Source: CAYOLL01 sp964404765 [NCBI: uncultured Gemmatimonadota bacterium] (GTDB taxonomy: Bacteria > 4572-55). Taken from it: DNA of 51,429 nucleotides. A program made the translations under genes and the position numbers. The DNA lies in assembly GCA_964404765.1 (NCBI GenBank), contig CAYOLL010000004.1:34415-85843 (forward strand), written 5' to 3'. This document shows positions 8,446 to 17,089 of the stretch, one piece after another (position 1 is the first letter of the stretch; every line of letters begins with the position of its first letter). The notes beneath the pieces are model-generated. The model did no database searches. It was not told the DNA's origin and saw nothing but the letters and a program-made list of their open reading frames with translations.

Positions 8446-9522
8446 ATGGCAGATGACATTCAAAATCCACATGATCGTTTTTTCAAAGAAGTTCTTTCGC
8501 GGCCGAAACACGCGCGCGACTTTATCACCCGATACTTACCGTCGGAGATCGTGCGGCAGTTGGATTTAAGAAAGCTGTCGATTGAAAAAGACACGTTTGT
8601 AGACCCGGCGCTGCAGGCATATCTGTCGGACGTGTTATATCAAACCCGGCTCAAAGGCGGGCGACCCGCTTTTATCTATATCCTGCTGGAGCATAAGAGT
8701 TATCCGGAACCGCTGATCGCCTTTCAGTTGCTGCGCTACATGGTTAAGATTTGGGAGCGCACACTTTCGGACAAGCGCCATCAGACATTGCCGCCTATTT
8801 TGCCGATTGTGTTTTATCATGGTCGTTCGCTCTGGCGGGTGGGTTTACAATTTAGCGACCTGATTGATCAGGCCGACAAATTTGCGCCGTACGTGCCGGA
8901 TTTTCGGTATATTTTGCAAGACCTGAGCCGTTACAGCGATGCCGAGATTAAGGGTATGGTTACGCTGCGGGTCATGCTGCTGACGCTCAAGCATATCTTT
9001 GATGATGATCTGGCGCAGCGCTTGCCCGAGATTTTCGGTCTTATGACCGACTTGGTTCGTAAGCAAACAGGGCTTGAATATCTTGAGACATTGCTGCGTT
9101 ATATCGGCAGCGCTACGGATAAGTTGAGCGAAAACGAGATGGAAGCCATCGTCAAAAAAAGTTTTTCCGAAACAGGAGGTAATCTTATGCCGACAATTGC
9201 TGAAAAATGGATTGAAAAAGGGCTTAAGAAGGGACTGGAGCAAGGACTTGAGCAAGGACTTGAGCAAGGACTGGAGCAAGGACTTGAGCAAGGACTGGAG
9301 CAAGGACTTGAAAAGGGAATTGTCTTGACCTTACGAGACAATGTACTCGAAATTTTGCGCTTGAAATTTAAAAAAGTTCCAAAGTTGGTCGTCAAATTTA
9401 TCAACGGCACGGCAAACGAAGCAACGCTACGCCATCTGCATCGGAAAGCGATTGTCGTTGAATCCACGAAAGCGTTTTTGGCCGAAATTGAAAAATTATC
9501 GAGCGAGTCAGCCCAAAAATGA
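8446..9522 (+). CDS. Rpn/YhgA-type PD-(D/E)xK nuclease with GLEQ repeat
   Basis: A 358-residue member of the recombination-promoting nuclease family (often called transposase_31). The N-terminal NPHDRFFKEVLSRPKHARDF is diagnostic. The nuclease core is visible as Asp62 (LSDVLYQ), Glu82-His-Lys84 (LLEHKS) and the QLLRYM helix. Residues about 263-290 are six GLEQ tetrapeptides plus GLEK, coded by a 12-bp tandem repeat. A helical C-terminal tail follows. The family cleaves DNA and may promote RecA-independent recombination; it is not a classic insertion sequence and no terminal repeats flank it. Its ATG is five bases after the permease stop and lacks a clear ribosome binding site, suggesting translational coupling. 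Confidence 0.88.
   Translation: MADDIQNPHDRFFKEVLSRPKHARDFITRYLPSEIVRQLDLRKLSIEKDTFVDPALQAYLSDVLYQTRLKGGRPAFIYILLEHKSYPEPLIAFQLLRYMVKIWERTLSDKRHQTLPPILPIVFYHGRSLWRVGLQFSDLIDQADKFAPYVPDFRYILQDLSRYSDAEIKGMVTLRVMLLTLKHIFDDDLAQRLPEIFGLMTDLVRKQTGLEYLETLLRYIGSATDKLSENEMEAIVKKSFSETGGNLMPTIAEKWIEKGLKKGLEQGLEQGLEQGLEQGLEQGLEQGLEKGIVLTLRDNVLEILRLKFKKVPKLVVKFINGTANEATLRHLHRKAIVVESTKAFLAEIEKLSSESAQK
9232..9303 (+). repeat. Six tandem 12-bp units encoding GLEQ
   Basis: Units of GGACTTGAGCAA, alternating with GGACTGGAGCAA, repeat six times starting at 9232, 9244, 9256, 9268, 9280 and 9292. A seventh degenerate unit (GLEK) follows at 9304. Units are in frame, so a change in copy number would alter protein length by four residues without a frameshift. 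Confidence 0.95.
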
Positions 9523-9532
9523 GGCATAGTTC

Positions 9533-10861
9533 ATGACGCAGTACGGTAAAGAGTCATACCCACGTATTCCTGCTGAAGCCATTTTGACTTGGCGTGATTT
9601 ACAGAAAAAAAATCTCTACCCGGTTAATGCTTTTGGTGAGCGAATTTACCCACAGGATTATCATGCAATCCATGAATGGCAGAAATACGGCATTGATCAC
9701 TATTTAGATCGGATTGCGCTCAAAGTTTTTGAGACTGAGCGCTATCGATTGTTAAAGCAGCGCCCGGTGCGTTCCGGCGTTTTTTCGCGTAAGGTTTTGA
9801 TGGCTTTTCTGTTGCCCTTGGCGGTTGTGGCGGATGGTATTGTTTGCCGACCGGCCTTGAGCCGGGCGACTGTCCCTCTGAATACGGATGTTTATGCCCG
9901 AATTTTTGTCGGCGCGCTTAAATCACAGCTTCCATTTCCGGCTAAAGAAGTTGATGCTGCGGAAGGTCTTTGGCAATTTCCCACATTAGCTTTGGTTAAC
10001 CACCTTAGCCAGCGTGAATTGGATTTGTATGAGCGGCATCAGAATTTACGGCCGGTTTTCCAGGAAATAAGCGAGCTGACCGGTTTGCAGGCACATTATT
10101 TTGCAGCGCTTTTTTATGCCGAGTCGGATTTGCAGCACCTCGTTAAAGTTGGGGATGACGTGCGCTTGATTCTTTCGCCTACCAATGCTATGGGCATTTC
10201 TCAAATGACTCGCACAGCAATGCGCCAATTGGATCAAGAAATTGCTTTTTACAAAAAAGTGATTGAATTGCGTGAGCAGATCCAAAAATCTTACATGATT
10301 TCCGGAAACTTAAAGTACGTGGAGAGCCTGGCCAAAGAAGTCGGCGGTACATTTGTTTTATCAACGTTGGCGGAGTCGGGCTATGACAATGTGGCTGGCT
10401 CCGATGATCTGGCTTTAAAGTACAATAAAGACCCGTTACATCTAAATTTCCGCGGGTTAACCAGTTCCGAGGATTTATGCTTGGAAGTGGCCCGTCGCTT
10501 GGATATTCTTAAGATTTTGGTGGGCGATTCCGTGGATCGCGATAAGTTTAATAAAGACGGAAAATACGCTGCTCGCGTGGGTGCGGCGTACTTCTATTTA
10601 GATTATCTGGCGCTACAGTCGGCTTTTCCGGAATATGACGACAGCACGATTTTGGAAATGTGCGTCAATAGCTACAACGCCGGACGCGGCGCGATGCTGC
10701 GTTTAATCTCCCGCTACGAAACCAGTTGGCGCAAGCATCGTTTTGGCGAAACCCAAATTCATTGGAATCGTTTTTCCAAAGCCCTGGTTACCCTGCAAAC
10801 TATCGAGCAAAAACTGCAATTGCCCCAGCCACTTAAGGAAGATTTTGCCGCAAACAATTAG
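9533..10861 (+). CDS. Membrane-anchored lytic transglycosylase-like protein
   Basis: A 442-residue protein with one membrane segment at about 88-105 (VLMAFLLPLAVVADGIV), which would leave a long periplasmic part. Residues 187-225 carry a lysozyme-like pattern: AALFYAESDLQHL with Glu197 as the candidate catalytic acid, then SPTNAMGISQMT, equivalent to the GLMQ-type motif of SLT domains. A late SYNAGRGAMLRLI matches the family's YNAG motif. The stretch between these motifs is longer than in ordinary SLT domains. The unusual N-terminal 85 residues are cytoplasmic by this topology and match nothing I recognise. Peptidoglycan cleavage is inferred. GAGG precedes the ATG closely; the gene follows the nuclease gene by 10 bases. 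Confidence 0.65.
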   Translation: MTQYGKESYPRIPAEAILTWRDLQKKNLYPVNAFGERIYPQDYHAIHEWQKYGIDHYLDRIALKVFETERYRLLKQRPVRSGVFSRKVLMAFLLPLAVVADGIVCRPALSRATVPLNTDVYARIFVGALKSQLPFPAKEVDAAEGLWQFPTLALVNHLSQRELDLYERHQNLRPVFQEISELTGLQAHYFAALFYAESDLQHLVKVGDDVRLILSPTNAMGISQMTRTAMRQLDQEIAFYKKVIELREQIQKSYMISGNLKYVESLAKEVGGTFVLSTLAESGYDNVAGSDDLALKYNKDPLHLNFRGLTSSEDLCLEVARRLDILKILVGDSVDRDKFNKDGKYAARVGAAYFYLDYLALQSAFPEYDDSTILEMCVNSYNAGRGAMLRLISRYETSWRKHRFGETQIHWNRFSKALVTLQTIEQKLQLPQPLKEDFAANN

Positions 10862-10896
10862 CCTATCGCAAGTCTTACCATCTATTTGTCACATAA

Positions 10897-12678
10897 ATGT
10901 GCATTTCTTGTTACCACCGAATTATTGCCATCCTACTGATATTATCGGCATTCACCGCATGTCGCGCCAAGAGCCAAAAGGTCCGAGCGGATACGTCCGC
11001 TATTGCTCAAAAATCAAGCCTCACAAGCCCATGGAATTGGCCAGATTATCCGGACAAAACATATCAGATTGCAGATCATGAATCCGGTATTTCAGAAGCC
11101 GAACTTCATTTGCTTTTCCAGCAGTTAAACAATCAGCGTGAGCAGCTAAAGACGTTTTTCGGGCAAGAACTACCGGCAACGCCAATTGTTGTACATTTCT
11201 ATAAAAGTCTTGAGGACAAGGGCCTCAGGACCGGCAATACAACTTTTTCCCATCTTGAAAATGATGCGATTCATTTAGTCATCCAAAAGACGTATTCAGA
11301 TCACGTCAATTTTCACCATGCCCTCCTTTTAATTCGACAAATGTTCGCGCAGGCATCCTGTAAAGCGCTTGAGACCGGTTTAGCGATGCAATTTGTGCCC
11401 AATTGGCAGCGTCAGGGCAGCGAATATTGGGCCTGTCGCTTATTCTCCCCGTTGGATAAACCAAAATTAACCGATTTGCTAAACAATTCAAAATTCGATT
11501 TTAACTCGCCTCTGGTGCAGCATCCTTTGGCTGGTTCGCTGGTCAATTTTCTGATTGCAAAATGGGGCAAAAAGATATTTTTGGAGCGCTACAAATCCTG
11601 GCAGCCCAATCCCGCGGAAATCGACATCTTACAGCAAAAGTGGTGGACAGCCCTGATGGGCAAAAAGCAGGATTTTGACTTGCAAATTCAACAGAATCGC
11701 GCGGCATTTCCTATTCCGCCGGTATACCACAAAGGTTTTTGTCTGGCCCATGAAGGCTACAATATATACAACGGCTACTTGTCTGCCAGGTGCGATTCGG
11801 CGCAGGCTAAGCTGGTTCGCCTGGGGTGCAATGCTGTTTCGATCACACCATTTACTTATCTGCGTCAAAAGGACCGACCGGATGCACTGCCGTTTTCTCG
11901 CCGGACCGGTTCGGAAACGGATGAAAGTATCATCCACGCACTCGTAACTGCAAAAAATTTGGGCCTGTCCGTCATGATCAAGCCCCATATCTGGATGCGC
12001 GGCGGGGCCTGGTGTGGCGAGATTGAAATGACCACCGAAGCCGATTGGGATCAATTTTTTGCAATGTACTATGACTGGATAAAGCATTATGCGCTGATGG
12101 CCGAAATGTATCAGGCCGAGTACTTATGCCTGGGTGTCGAGTTGTGTCGCACGACGGGGCAGACCGAGCGCTGGCGGGAATTGATCCGCAAGATTCGCCT
12201 GCTTTACAGCGGCAAAATTACCTATGCGGCTAACTGGTGGCAGGATTATGAGAGCGTCGCGTTTTGGGACGATTTGGACGCGATCGGTATCGATAGCTAC
12301 TTTCCCCTAAGCGCGGATGACAACCCTACAGATGAAGCGCTTCTGAGCGGGATGCGCCAGGCTTTAGTCAAAATTCAGGCTGTTCACGCACGATTCGACA
12401 AGCCAGTTATTTTTACCGAAATCGGTTATCGCAGCACATCTGCTCCCTGGAAAAAACCCCATGAGCATGGACGCCGGGAAAGCGTTAATATGGCGGACCA
12501 AGAGCGCTGTTATAAAGCTACATTCCAGGCTCTGAGCGAAGTAAACTGGGTAGAGGGTATTTATTGGTGGAAGTGGCCCAGTTATTTAGACTATGGCGGA
12601 TTGTCCGACAGCGATTTTACGCCGAACAATAAACCGGCAGAAGATGTTGTCCGGAAATGGTTTCATAAACCAAGGTAA
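10897..12678 (+). CDS. GH113-like glycosidase lipoprotein with N-terminal MA-like domain
   Basis: A 593-residue protein with an N-terminal hydrophobic segment ending SAFTAC, so Cys22 could be lipidated. From about residue 277 (HKGFCLAHEGYNIYNGY) it reads as a GH113-type barrel. LVRLGCNAVSITPFTYLR, GLSVMIKPHIWMRGG, CLGVEL with Glu415 and VIFTEIGYRS with Glu508 follow in order. Those glutamates sit where the acid/base and nucleophile of GH113 beta-mannanases lie. Residues 60-250 resemble a peptidase MA-like domain (ALETGLAMQF) but lack HExxH, so this part is probably non-catalytic. No ribosome binding site is clear. Substrate is unknown. Confidence 0.75.
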   Translation: MCISCYHRIIAILLILSAFTACRAKSQKVRADTSAIAQKSSLTSPWNWPDYPDKTYQIADHESGISEAELHLLFQQLNNQREQLKTFFGQELPATPIVVHFYKSLEDKGLRTGNTTFSHLENDAIHLVIQKTYSDHVNFHHALLLIRQMFAQASCKALETGLAMQFVPNWQRQGSEYWACRLFSPLDKPKLTDLLNNSKFDFNSPLVQHPLAGSLVNFLIAKWGKKIFLERYKSWQPNPAEIDILQQKWWTALMGKKQDFDLQIQQNRAAFPIPPVYHKGFCLAHEGYNIYNGYLSARCDSAQAKLVRLGCNAVSITPFTYLRQKDRPDALPFSRRTGSETDESIIHALVTAKNLGLSVMIKPHIWMRGGAWCGEIEMTTEADWDQFFAMYYDWIKHYALMAEMYQAEYLCLGVELCRTTGQTERWRELIRKIRLLYSGKITYAANWWQDYESVAFWDDLDAIGIDSYFPLSADDNPTDEALLSGMRQALVKIQAVHARFDKPVIFTEIGYRSTSAPWKKPHEHGRRESVNMADQERCYKATFQALSEVNWVEGIYWWKWPSYLDYGGLSDSDFTPNNKPAEDVVRKWFHKPR

Positions 12679-12790
12679 TGGGTAGAAATCGTTTTTTATG
12701 GCATCAGTCGTCAAATTGTGAATTGTACGTATGGGGGACTTGCTGGTAAATTGTGATAAATCCTAACCCGGGCAAGCCGGAACCAAAGTA

Positions 12791-12821
12791 GATATGACAT
12801 TTCGTGGAGAAATGTCATATC
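12791..12821. repeat. 31-bp palindrome in a 408-bp gene-free gap
   Basis: GATATGACATTTC (12791-12803) and its perfect complement (12809-12821) flank a 5-nt centre. The same architecture recurs at 30975-31005 with a few substitutions. No T-run follows, so it is not a standard terminator. The rest of 12679-13086 shows no gene or promoter I can support. Confidence 0.8.
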
Positions 12822-13086
12822 TTGCTCGGAAATTTCAGCCAAAAAAACAAAGATTTGGCTTGTTAGATACTAATATGAATTGAAAACATTGCGTAGCTCA
12901 GACAGGCAATACTCAAATTTTGTGCCACGCTCTGCAATCCTTTATTCTCGTGATTATTTTATGAATAGGGCAAAGGGTTGAGAAGCGAAATCCTTGTGGG
13001 TTTATCGATCGGAAAAGACCAGAGTTGAAGCGCTCAAAATATTAGAAATTAATTGTTCTTAATTTTAACTTTCCGAGGAGTTTATT

Positions 13087-14046
13087 ATGAAAAAATGGCT
13101 TTTTGCTATATTAATTTGCGGCTTTATTTCACCACTATGGGCTGATGAAAAGTATCCAATCGTCAAGCCAAGTGGCTATTTGCAATTACAAGGTTTTTAC
13201 ACCGATCATGGCAAAAAGAGCGATTTTGGTTTCTTGCTGAAACGTATCCGGGTCGGATTTTCTGGTGAGATAAATGCTAAAATAGCGTTTGGGATCGAGC
13301 TCAATGCCACGACAGATGTCGTCTTGGATGAGGCAAAAATAGAGCTGTCCTATCTTAAAAATCATACAATTATGCTGGGCCAGTTTAATGTACCGTTTGG
13401 TGTTGAAAATCCGTATTCTTCCAAAAAGATTTTGACCATCAATCGCGCGGCGTTCTGGGATATTTTTGATGAGTACGATACCGGTTTGGCTGTTTCCGGG
13501 GATCACGGCACGATTCAATACGAGCTTGCCACATTTATTCGACCCAAAGCCAACCCTCAAGCCGATCATCCTGAACAAGATTACGTGGCCCGACTCCAAC
13601 TAACCACGGCTGCCGGCCTTGTCCTGGGTGGATCGACATACTATGATCGCAGCAATGACGACAGCGCCAGCCTGGATTTTACTAAAAAACGGTTTGGCGG
13701 CGATATACGGTTAGAGCGTTCGCCGGTAACAGTTTGGTTTGAAATTTTAAGCGGCACCGATGAAGCCAAATCGTTTGACAACGACGTAACAACGACGACT
13801 GATTATTTAGGCTATTATGGTATGGCTGCTTATACACTTAAACCCGCCTGGCAAGTGGTCGCCAAGTATGACGTGTATGACCCGGATACAAGTCAGGATT
13901 ACGATGCCTTCAAGCGGTTTACTGCCGGGCTTAATTGGCGGACTGAGGAAAACATCCGCTTATCCGCCAACATTGAATATCGTGAACCGGAATACACTGC
14001 GGATCCAGAGATAATGGGCATTCTCCAATTCCAACTGGTTTACTAA
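13087..14046 (+). CDS. Outer-membrane porin, phosphate-selective porin O/P-like
   Basis: A 319-residue beta-barrel protein. The signal peptide is MKKWLFAILICGFISPLWA, with likely cleavage before DEK. The mature part starts PSGYLQLQGFYTDHG and goes on with FLLKRIRVGFSGEINAKIAF and IMLGQFNVPFGVENPYSSKK. That is the OprO/P-type order of an N-terminal strand, an arginine-rich RIRVGFSG strand and a GQFxxPFG motif. Strands of alternating residues continue to a C-terminal LQFQLVY ending in Tyr, as expected for BamA-recognised barrels. It would allow passive uptake of anions or small solutes; specificity is not readable. CGAGGAG precedes the ATG by seven bases. Confidence 0.85.
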   Translation: MKKWLFAILICGFISPLWADEKYPIVKPSGYLQLQGFYTDHGKKSDFGFLLKRIRVGFSGEINAKIAFGIELNATTDVVLDEAKIELSYLKNHTIMLGQFNVPFGVENPYSSKKILTINRAAFWDIFDEYDTGLAVSGDHGTIQYELATFIRPKANPQADHPEQDYVARLQLTTAAGLVLGGSTYYDRSNDDSASLDFTKKRFGGDIRLERSPVTVWFEILSGTDEAKSFDNDVTTTTDYLGYYGMAAYTLKPAWQVVAKYDVYDPDTSQDYDAFKRFTAGLNWRTEENIRLSANIEYREPEYTADPEIMGILQFQLVY

Positions 14047-14130
14047 GGCCAGAGACCGGCGATGCGAGTTTAATTGTAGGCAGGAAATTTGATCAGGCTG
14101 TCGCGAGGAATGCCTTTCCGTGATTCAAGT

Positions 14131-14153
14131 CAGGGTGGAAACAATCCACCCTG
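14131..14153. repeat. 9-bp-stem hairpin downstream of the porin gene
   Basis: CAGGGTGGA (14131-14139) and TCCACCCTG (14145-14153) pair perfectly around AACAA. No T-run follows, so termination is only possible, not shown. Confidence 0.5.
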
Positions 14154-14236
14154 CAAGTCAAGTTTCTGAGGAACTCTGTGCGCTAACAGGTTACATATCC
14201 GAAACGATTTTACCGGCAAACTGAAATGGAGAACTT

Positions 14237-15577
14237 ATGAGGTCTTATCGTCATGAACTGATGGCCAAGTTTTTAATCCGGGGAACGATCACTTCGCTAT
14301 TGATCATCATGCTGACGATTGTTATTATTGCTCGCTTTCAGGTCAAGCAAATTACCACTCAAACAAAAGAAAGCGCTCTCTACCTGTCTGATTTTGTCGC
14401 GGACTTGATCCATGAAGCGGCCGAAATGATGCACATGGGTAAGTTATCTGAAAACGAATTTGATGCGAAAATTCAGGAATATCTGGAGGACTTGAACAAG
14501 GATAAAGATATCACAGAAGCTTTGGTTGTGGACAGATCACAGCGCATTTTGGCCAGTCTGGACAAGGACGAAATCGGTTCGATTGAGCAGGATGACGAGG
14601 CGGTAACGCCATTGACGGGTCAACGGTTTGTAGAGGAGCGCTCCAAAAAGGCCTATGGTCAGCACGTTATTTGCACCGGTCAACCGGTCATAATAGAGGG
14701 CGTGATCACATACGCGGTTGTGTTGGATCAATCACTGGCGAGTATGGATAGTGAAATCGCTTCAATTATTTGGCAAGTCAGCCTGATGCTTGGCGCGGGT
14801 ATGTTGGTATTGTTTTTATTGCTAGGATTTATTGTAAATCAGGCGGGTCAAGAAATCGAATCGCAGCAGAAACAACAGGAACAGCTTAAGACCATTTTTG
14901 GGAATTATGTCTCGCCCGAAGTAGCTGAAGTGGTCCTAAAGAATCCGGCCCAGTTAAAGTTAGGAGGAAATAAGCAACAGGTAACAGTGCTATTTTCCGA
15001 TATCCGCGGCTTTACCCGTTATTCGGAGCAGACCACGCCGGAGCGTGTTGTGACGGTTCTGAATCGGACTTTTTCGTGTATGACTGACATCATCATTGCC
15101 CATGGCGGGATGATCGATAAGTTCATCGGCGATAGCATTATGGTTGTATTTGGAGCCCCATTTGTCAAATCGGACGACACGGACCGGGCTGTGCAGGCGG
15201 CGGTCAAGATGCAACTGGCGTTTACCGATCTTAAGCGACAGTTAGAGCAGGAGGGAATGTCTTTGCCGATTGAACAGGGCATTGGCATCCATTGTGGCCC
15301 CGCGATTGTGGGCAATATCGGCTCGCATGTCCGAATGAACTACACCGTCATCGGCGACACCGTAAATTTTGCGTCACGCCTGGAATCAACATCCAAAGCC
15401 GGACAGGTTATTGTCAGCGAGGACGTGCTCAAAAATCTGACTATTCCTGTCAAAACCCAGGCACTGGCTGGCGTTAAACTCAAGGGCAAAAGCGGTGAAT
15501 ATACTTTGCATATTATTGAAGAACTGCAATCTTTTGCCAAACTGGATTCGGACAAAAGAATCGATCAAGCAAGGTAA
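14237..15577 (+). CDS. Membrane class III adenylate cyclase with periplasmic sensor
   Basis: A 446-residue cAMP-forming receptor. It has a membrane segment at about 18-34, an extracytoplasmic sensor region (35-175), a second membrane segment (176-201), a short coiled linker and a class III cyclase domain from about 245. Catalytic residues are present: metal-binding Asp255 (FSDIRGF) and Asp299 (GDSIMV), adenine-specifying Lys295 and Asp374, and transition-state Asn377 and Arg381 (VNFASRLE). All are intact, so it should be active on ATP as a homodimer. GGAG lies six bases before the ATG. The second cyclase gene at 17622 and the cNMP-domain fragment at 24086 are nearby. Confidence 0.93.
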   Translation: MRSYRHELMAKFLIRGTITSLLIIMLTIVIIARFQVKQITTQTKESALYLSDFVADLIHEAAEMMHMGKLSENEFDAKIQEYLEDLNKDKDITEALVVDRSQRILASLDKDEIGSIEQDDEAVTPLTGQRFVEERSKKAYGQHVICTGQPVIIEGVITYAVVLDQSLASMDSEIASIIWQVSLMLGAGMLVLFLLLGFIVNQAGQEIESQQKQQEQLKTIFGNYVSPEVAEVVLKNPAQLKLGGNKQQVTVLFSDIRGFTRYSEQTTPERVVTVLNRTFSCMTDIIIAHGGMIDKFIGDSIMVVFGAPFVKSDDTDRAVQAAVKMQLAFTDLKRQLEQEGMSLPIEQGIGIHCGPAIVGNIGSHVRMNYTVIGDTVNFASRLESTSKAGQVIVSEDVLKNLTIPVKTQALAGVKLKGKSGEYTLHIIEELQSFAKLDSDKRIDQAR

Positions 15578-15620
15578 TTTTATTAAAATTTAACTAAAAA
15601 TTAAAACAAAAATAAAAAAT

Positions 15621-15767
15621 TCTGAAAGTAATGCGCTAAATTTTTCCGACTTATTTGCTGGCGCAGGCGGATTATCAGAAGGTTTTATCAGGGCAGGCTT
15701 TACTCCTATTGTCCATGTAGAATCCGATGAATCTGCTTGCTATACTTTAAAAACCAGAACTACCTAA
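15621..15767 (+). pseudogene. N-terminal remnant of a C5-cytosine DNA methyltransferase
   Basis: In frame from 15636 the translation is [20 protein letters not shown], then [20 protein letters not shown], ending RTT and a stop at 15765-15767. [15 protein letters not shown] is motif I, the SAM-binding loop of Dcm-type methyltransferases. HVESDESA matches motif II. Everything after, including the PCQ catalytic motif, is absent. No start codon is available: an in-frame stop lies at 15591 and no ATG, GTG or TTG intervenes before the motif. It is a dead fragment of a restriction-modification gene in a 588-bp gap. Confidence 0.85.
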
Positions 15768-16006
15768 GAATTTACTTTATGTAAATGTAATGCCAACATT
15801 ATCAGTCCCGCTTTCAAATCGAATTCATCTTTCGCGACGCCAAACAATTTACCGGCTTGTGTGACGGTCAGGCCCGCGATGAGGAGCGCCTCAACCTTCC
15901 AAGTCCTGTCAATCTCGCCAAAATCGACGCCATCAAACAGTGGGATCGGGCTAAACCTTTTACATTCTCCATGTCCTCCCTCAAGTCCCGTCATTTCAAC
16001 GCCCAC
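15764..16006 (-). other. Unrecognised small reading frame in decayed locus
   Basis: An 80-codon frame from GTG at 16006, open upstream to a stop at 16061-16063. It contains VEALLIAGLTVTQAGKLFGV, which could form a helix-turn-helix, but I recognise no family. It overlaps the end of the methyltransferase remnant and no ribosome binding site is convincing. It may be a remnant or chance. The rest of 15768-16165 has nothing else I can support except a lone TATAAT at 16130-16135. Confidence 0.25.
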
Positions 16007-16165
16007 CTGCTCGATACGTTTATTTCCACGTTTGATCTCGACCCGAACATGATTAAAAAATCACCTCCAATATCAGAAAATCGTGGCCTATGGGGCTATC
16101 AATGCCTAAATTCTGTCCGAAGTATTGGGTATAATAAGTCTATCATACTTACAGGAGCGTGACAC

Positions 16166-17089
16166 ATGACGGGGCAACTCATTCAACACATTGATATTAT
16201 TGGCTTTCCGATGGACCTGGGCGCAGACCGGCGCGGCGTGGATATGGGCCCATCAGCGCTGCGAATTGCCGGAATGGAAAGCAAGCTGACTTCATTGGGC
16301 TATACGGTCGAAGATCATGGCGACATTTTTATTCGCAACCCGGAAGTCCAAAAAATTGAAAATCCGCAGCTAAAGTTTTTGAAAGAAATCGTCAAGCGTT
16401 CGGAAATGCTGGCCGGGAAAGTGGAAAAGGTACTGACCGAAGGCCACTTTCCGCTGTGTCTGGGCGGCGACCATTCGATGGCGCTGGGTTCTATCAGCGG
16501 GGTGGTCAACTTTTGCCGGCAGCGCGATCAAGAGGTCGGCGTCATCTGGATTGATGCCCACACCGATATGAATACGCACGAAACCACGCCGTCGGGTAAT
16601 ATTCACGGTATGCCACTGGCGGCTTTATTAGGCTTGGGTTGTGAGGAGCTGACCCATTTTTTGGGATTTTCGCCCAAACTGAAGCCGACCAACTGCGCCC
16701 TGATCGGCATCCGCGATGTGGATGAACGGGAAAAAACCAATATTAAACAGATGAAGCTGCCGATTTATACGATTAGCGATGTGGATCGCAGCAGCATTCA
16801 TCGCATCATCAACAAGGTCATCAAGGATTTGAAAAAACGGGTCGATCACATCCACGTCAGCTTTGATCTGGATAGTGTGGATCCCACGGAAGCGCCGGGC
16901 GTAGGCACACCGGTGCCGGGGGGCCTGAGCTACCGCGAAGCCCACTTGTTAATGGAGGCGCTGGCCGATACCGACTGCATGTCGTCGATGGAAGTGGCGG
17001 AGGTCAACCCAATTTTGGATGATAAAAATCGCAGCGCCAAGTTAGCCGTCGATCTGGTGGCGTCGGCGTTTGGTAAGCGAATTTTATGA
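16166..17089 (+). CDS. rocF: Arginase
   Basis: A 307-residue ureohydrolase converting arginine to ornithine and urea in the cytoplasm. All six manganese ligands are visible: His103 (GGDHSMALGS), Asp130, His132 and Asp134 (DAHTDMNTHE), and Asp234 and Asp236 (SFDLDSVDP). TPSGNIHGMPLA, the substrate loop of true arginases rather than agmatinases, follows the second motif. GVGTPVPGGLSYREAHLLME matches the conserved C-terminal segment. AGGAG lies nine bases before the ATG. Its stop overlaps the peroxiredoxin start by four bases (ATGA), so the two are translationally coupled. Confidence 0.95.
   Translation: MTGQLIQHIDIIGFPMDLGADRRGVDMGPSALRIAGMESKLTSLGYTVEDHGDIFIRNPEVQKIENPQLKFLKEIVKRSEMLAGKVEKVLTEGHFPLCLGGDHSMALGSISGVVNFCRQRDQEVGVIWIDAHTDMNTHETTPSGNIHGMPLAALLGLGCEELTHFLGFSPKLKPTNCALIGIRDVDEREKTNIKQMKLPIYTISDVDRSSIHRIINKVIKDLKKRVDHIHVSFDLDSVDPTEAPGVGTPVPGGLSYREAHLLMEALADTDCMSSMEVAEVNPILDDKNRSAKLAVDLVASAFGKRIL

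Noticed and set aside
9232-9303. CRISPR-like tandem array
   Set aside because: The 12-bp units abut without spacers and are coding.
8446-9522. Insertion sequence based on the transposase_31 name
   Set aside because: No terminal inverted repeats or target duplication flank it; the family is an Rpn-type nuclease.
12890-12975. GCGTAGCTCAGACAGG resembles a tRNA D-arm
   Set aside because: No matching acceptor stem, anticodon arm or GGTTCGA T-arm follows, so no tRNA can be folded.
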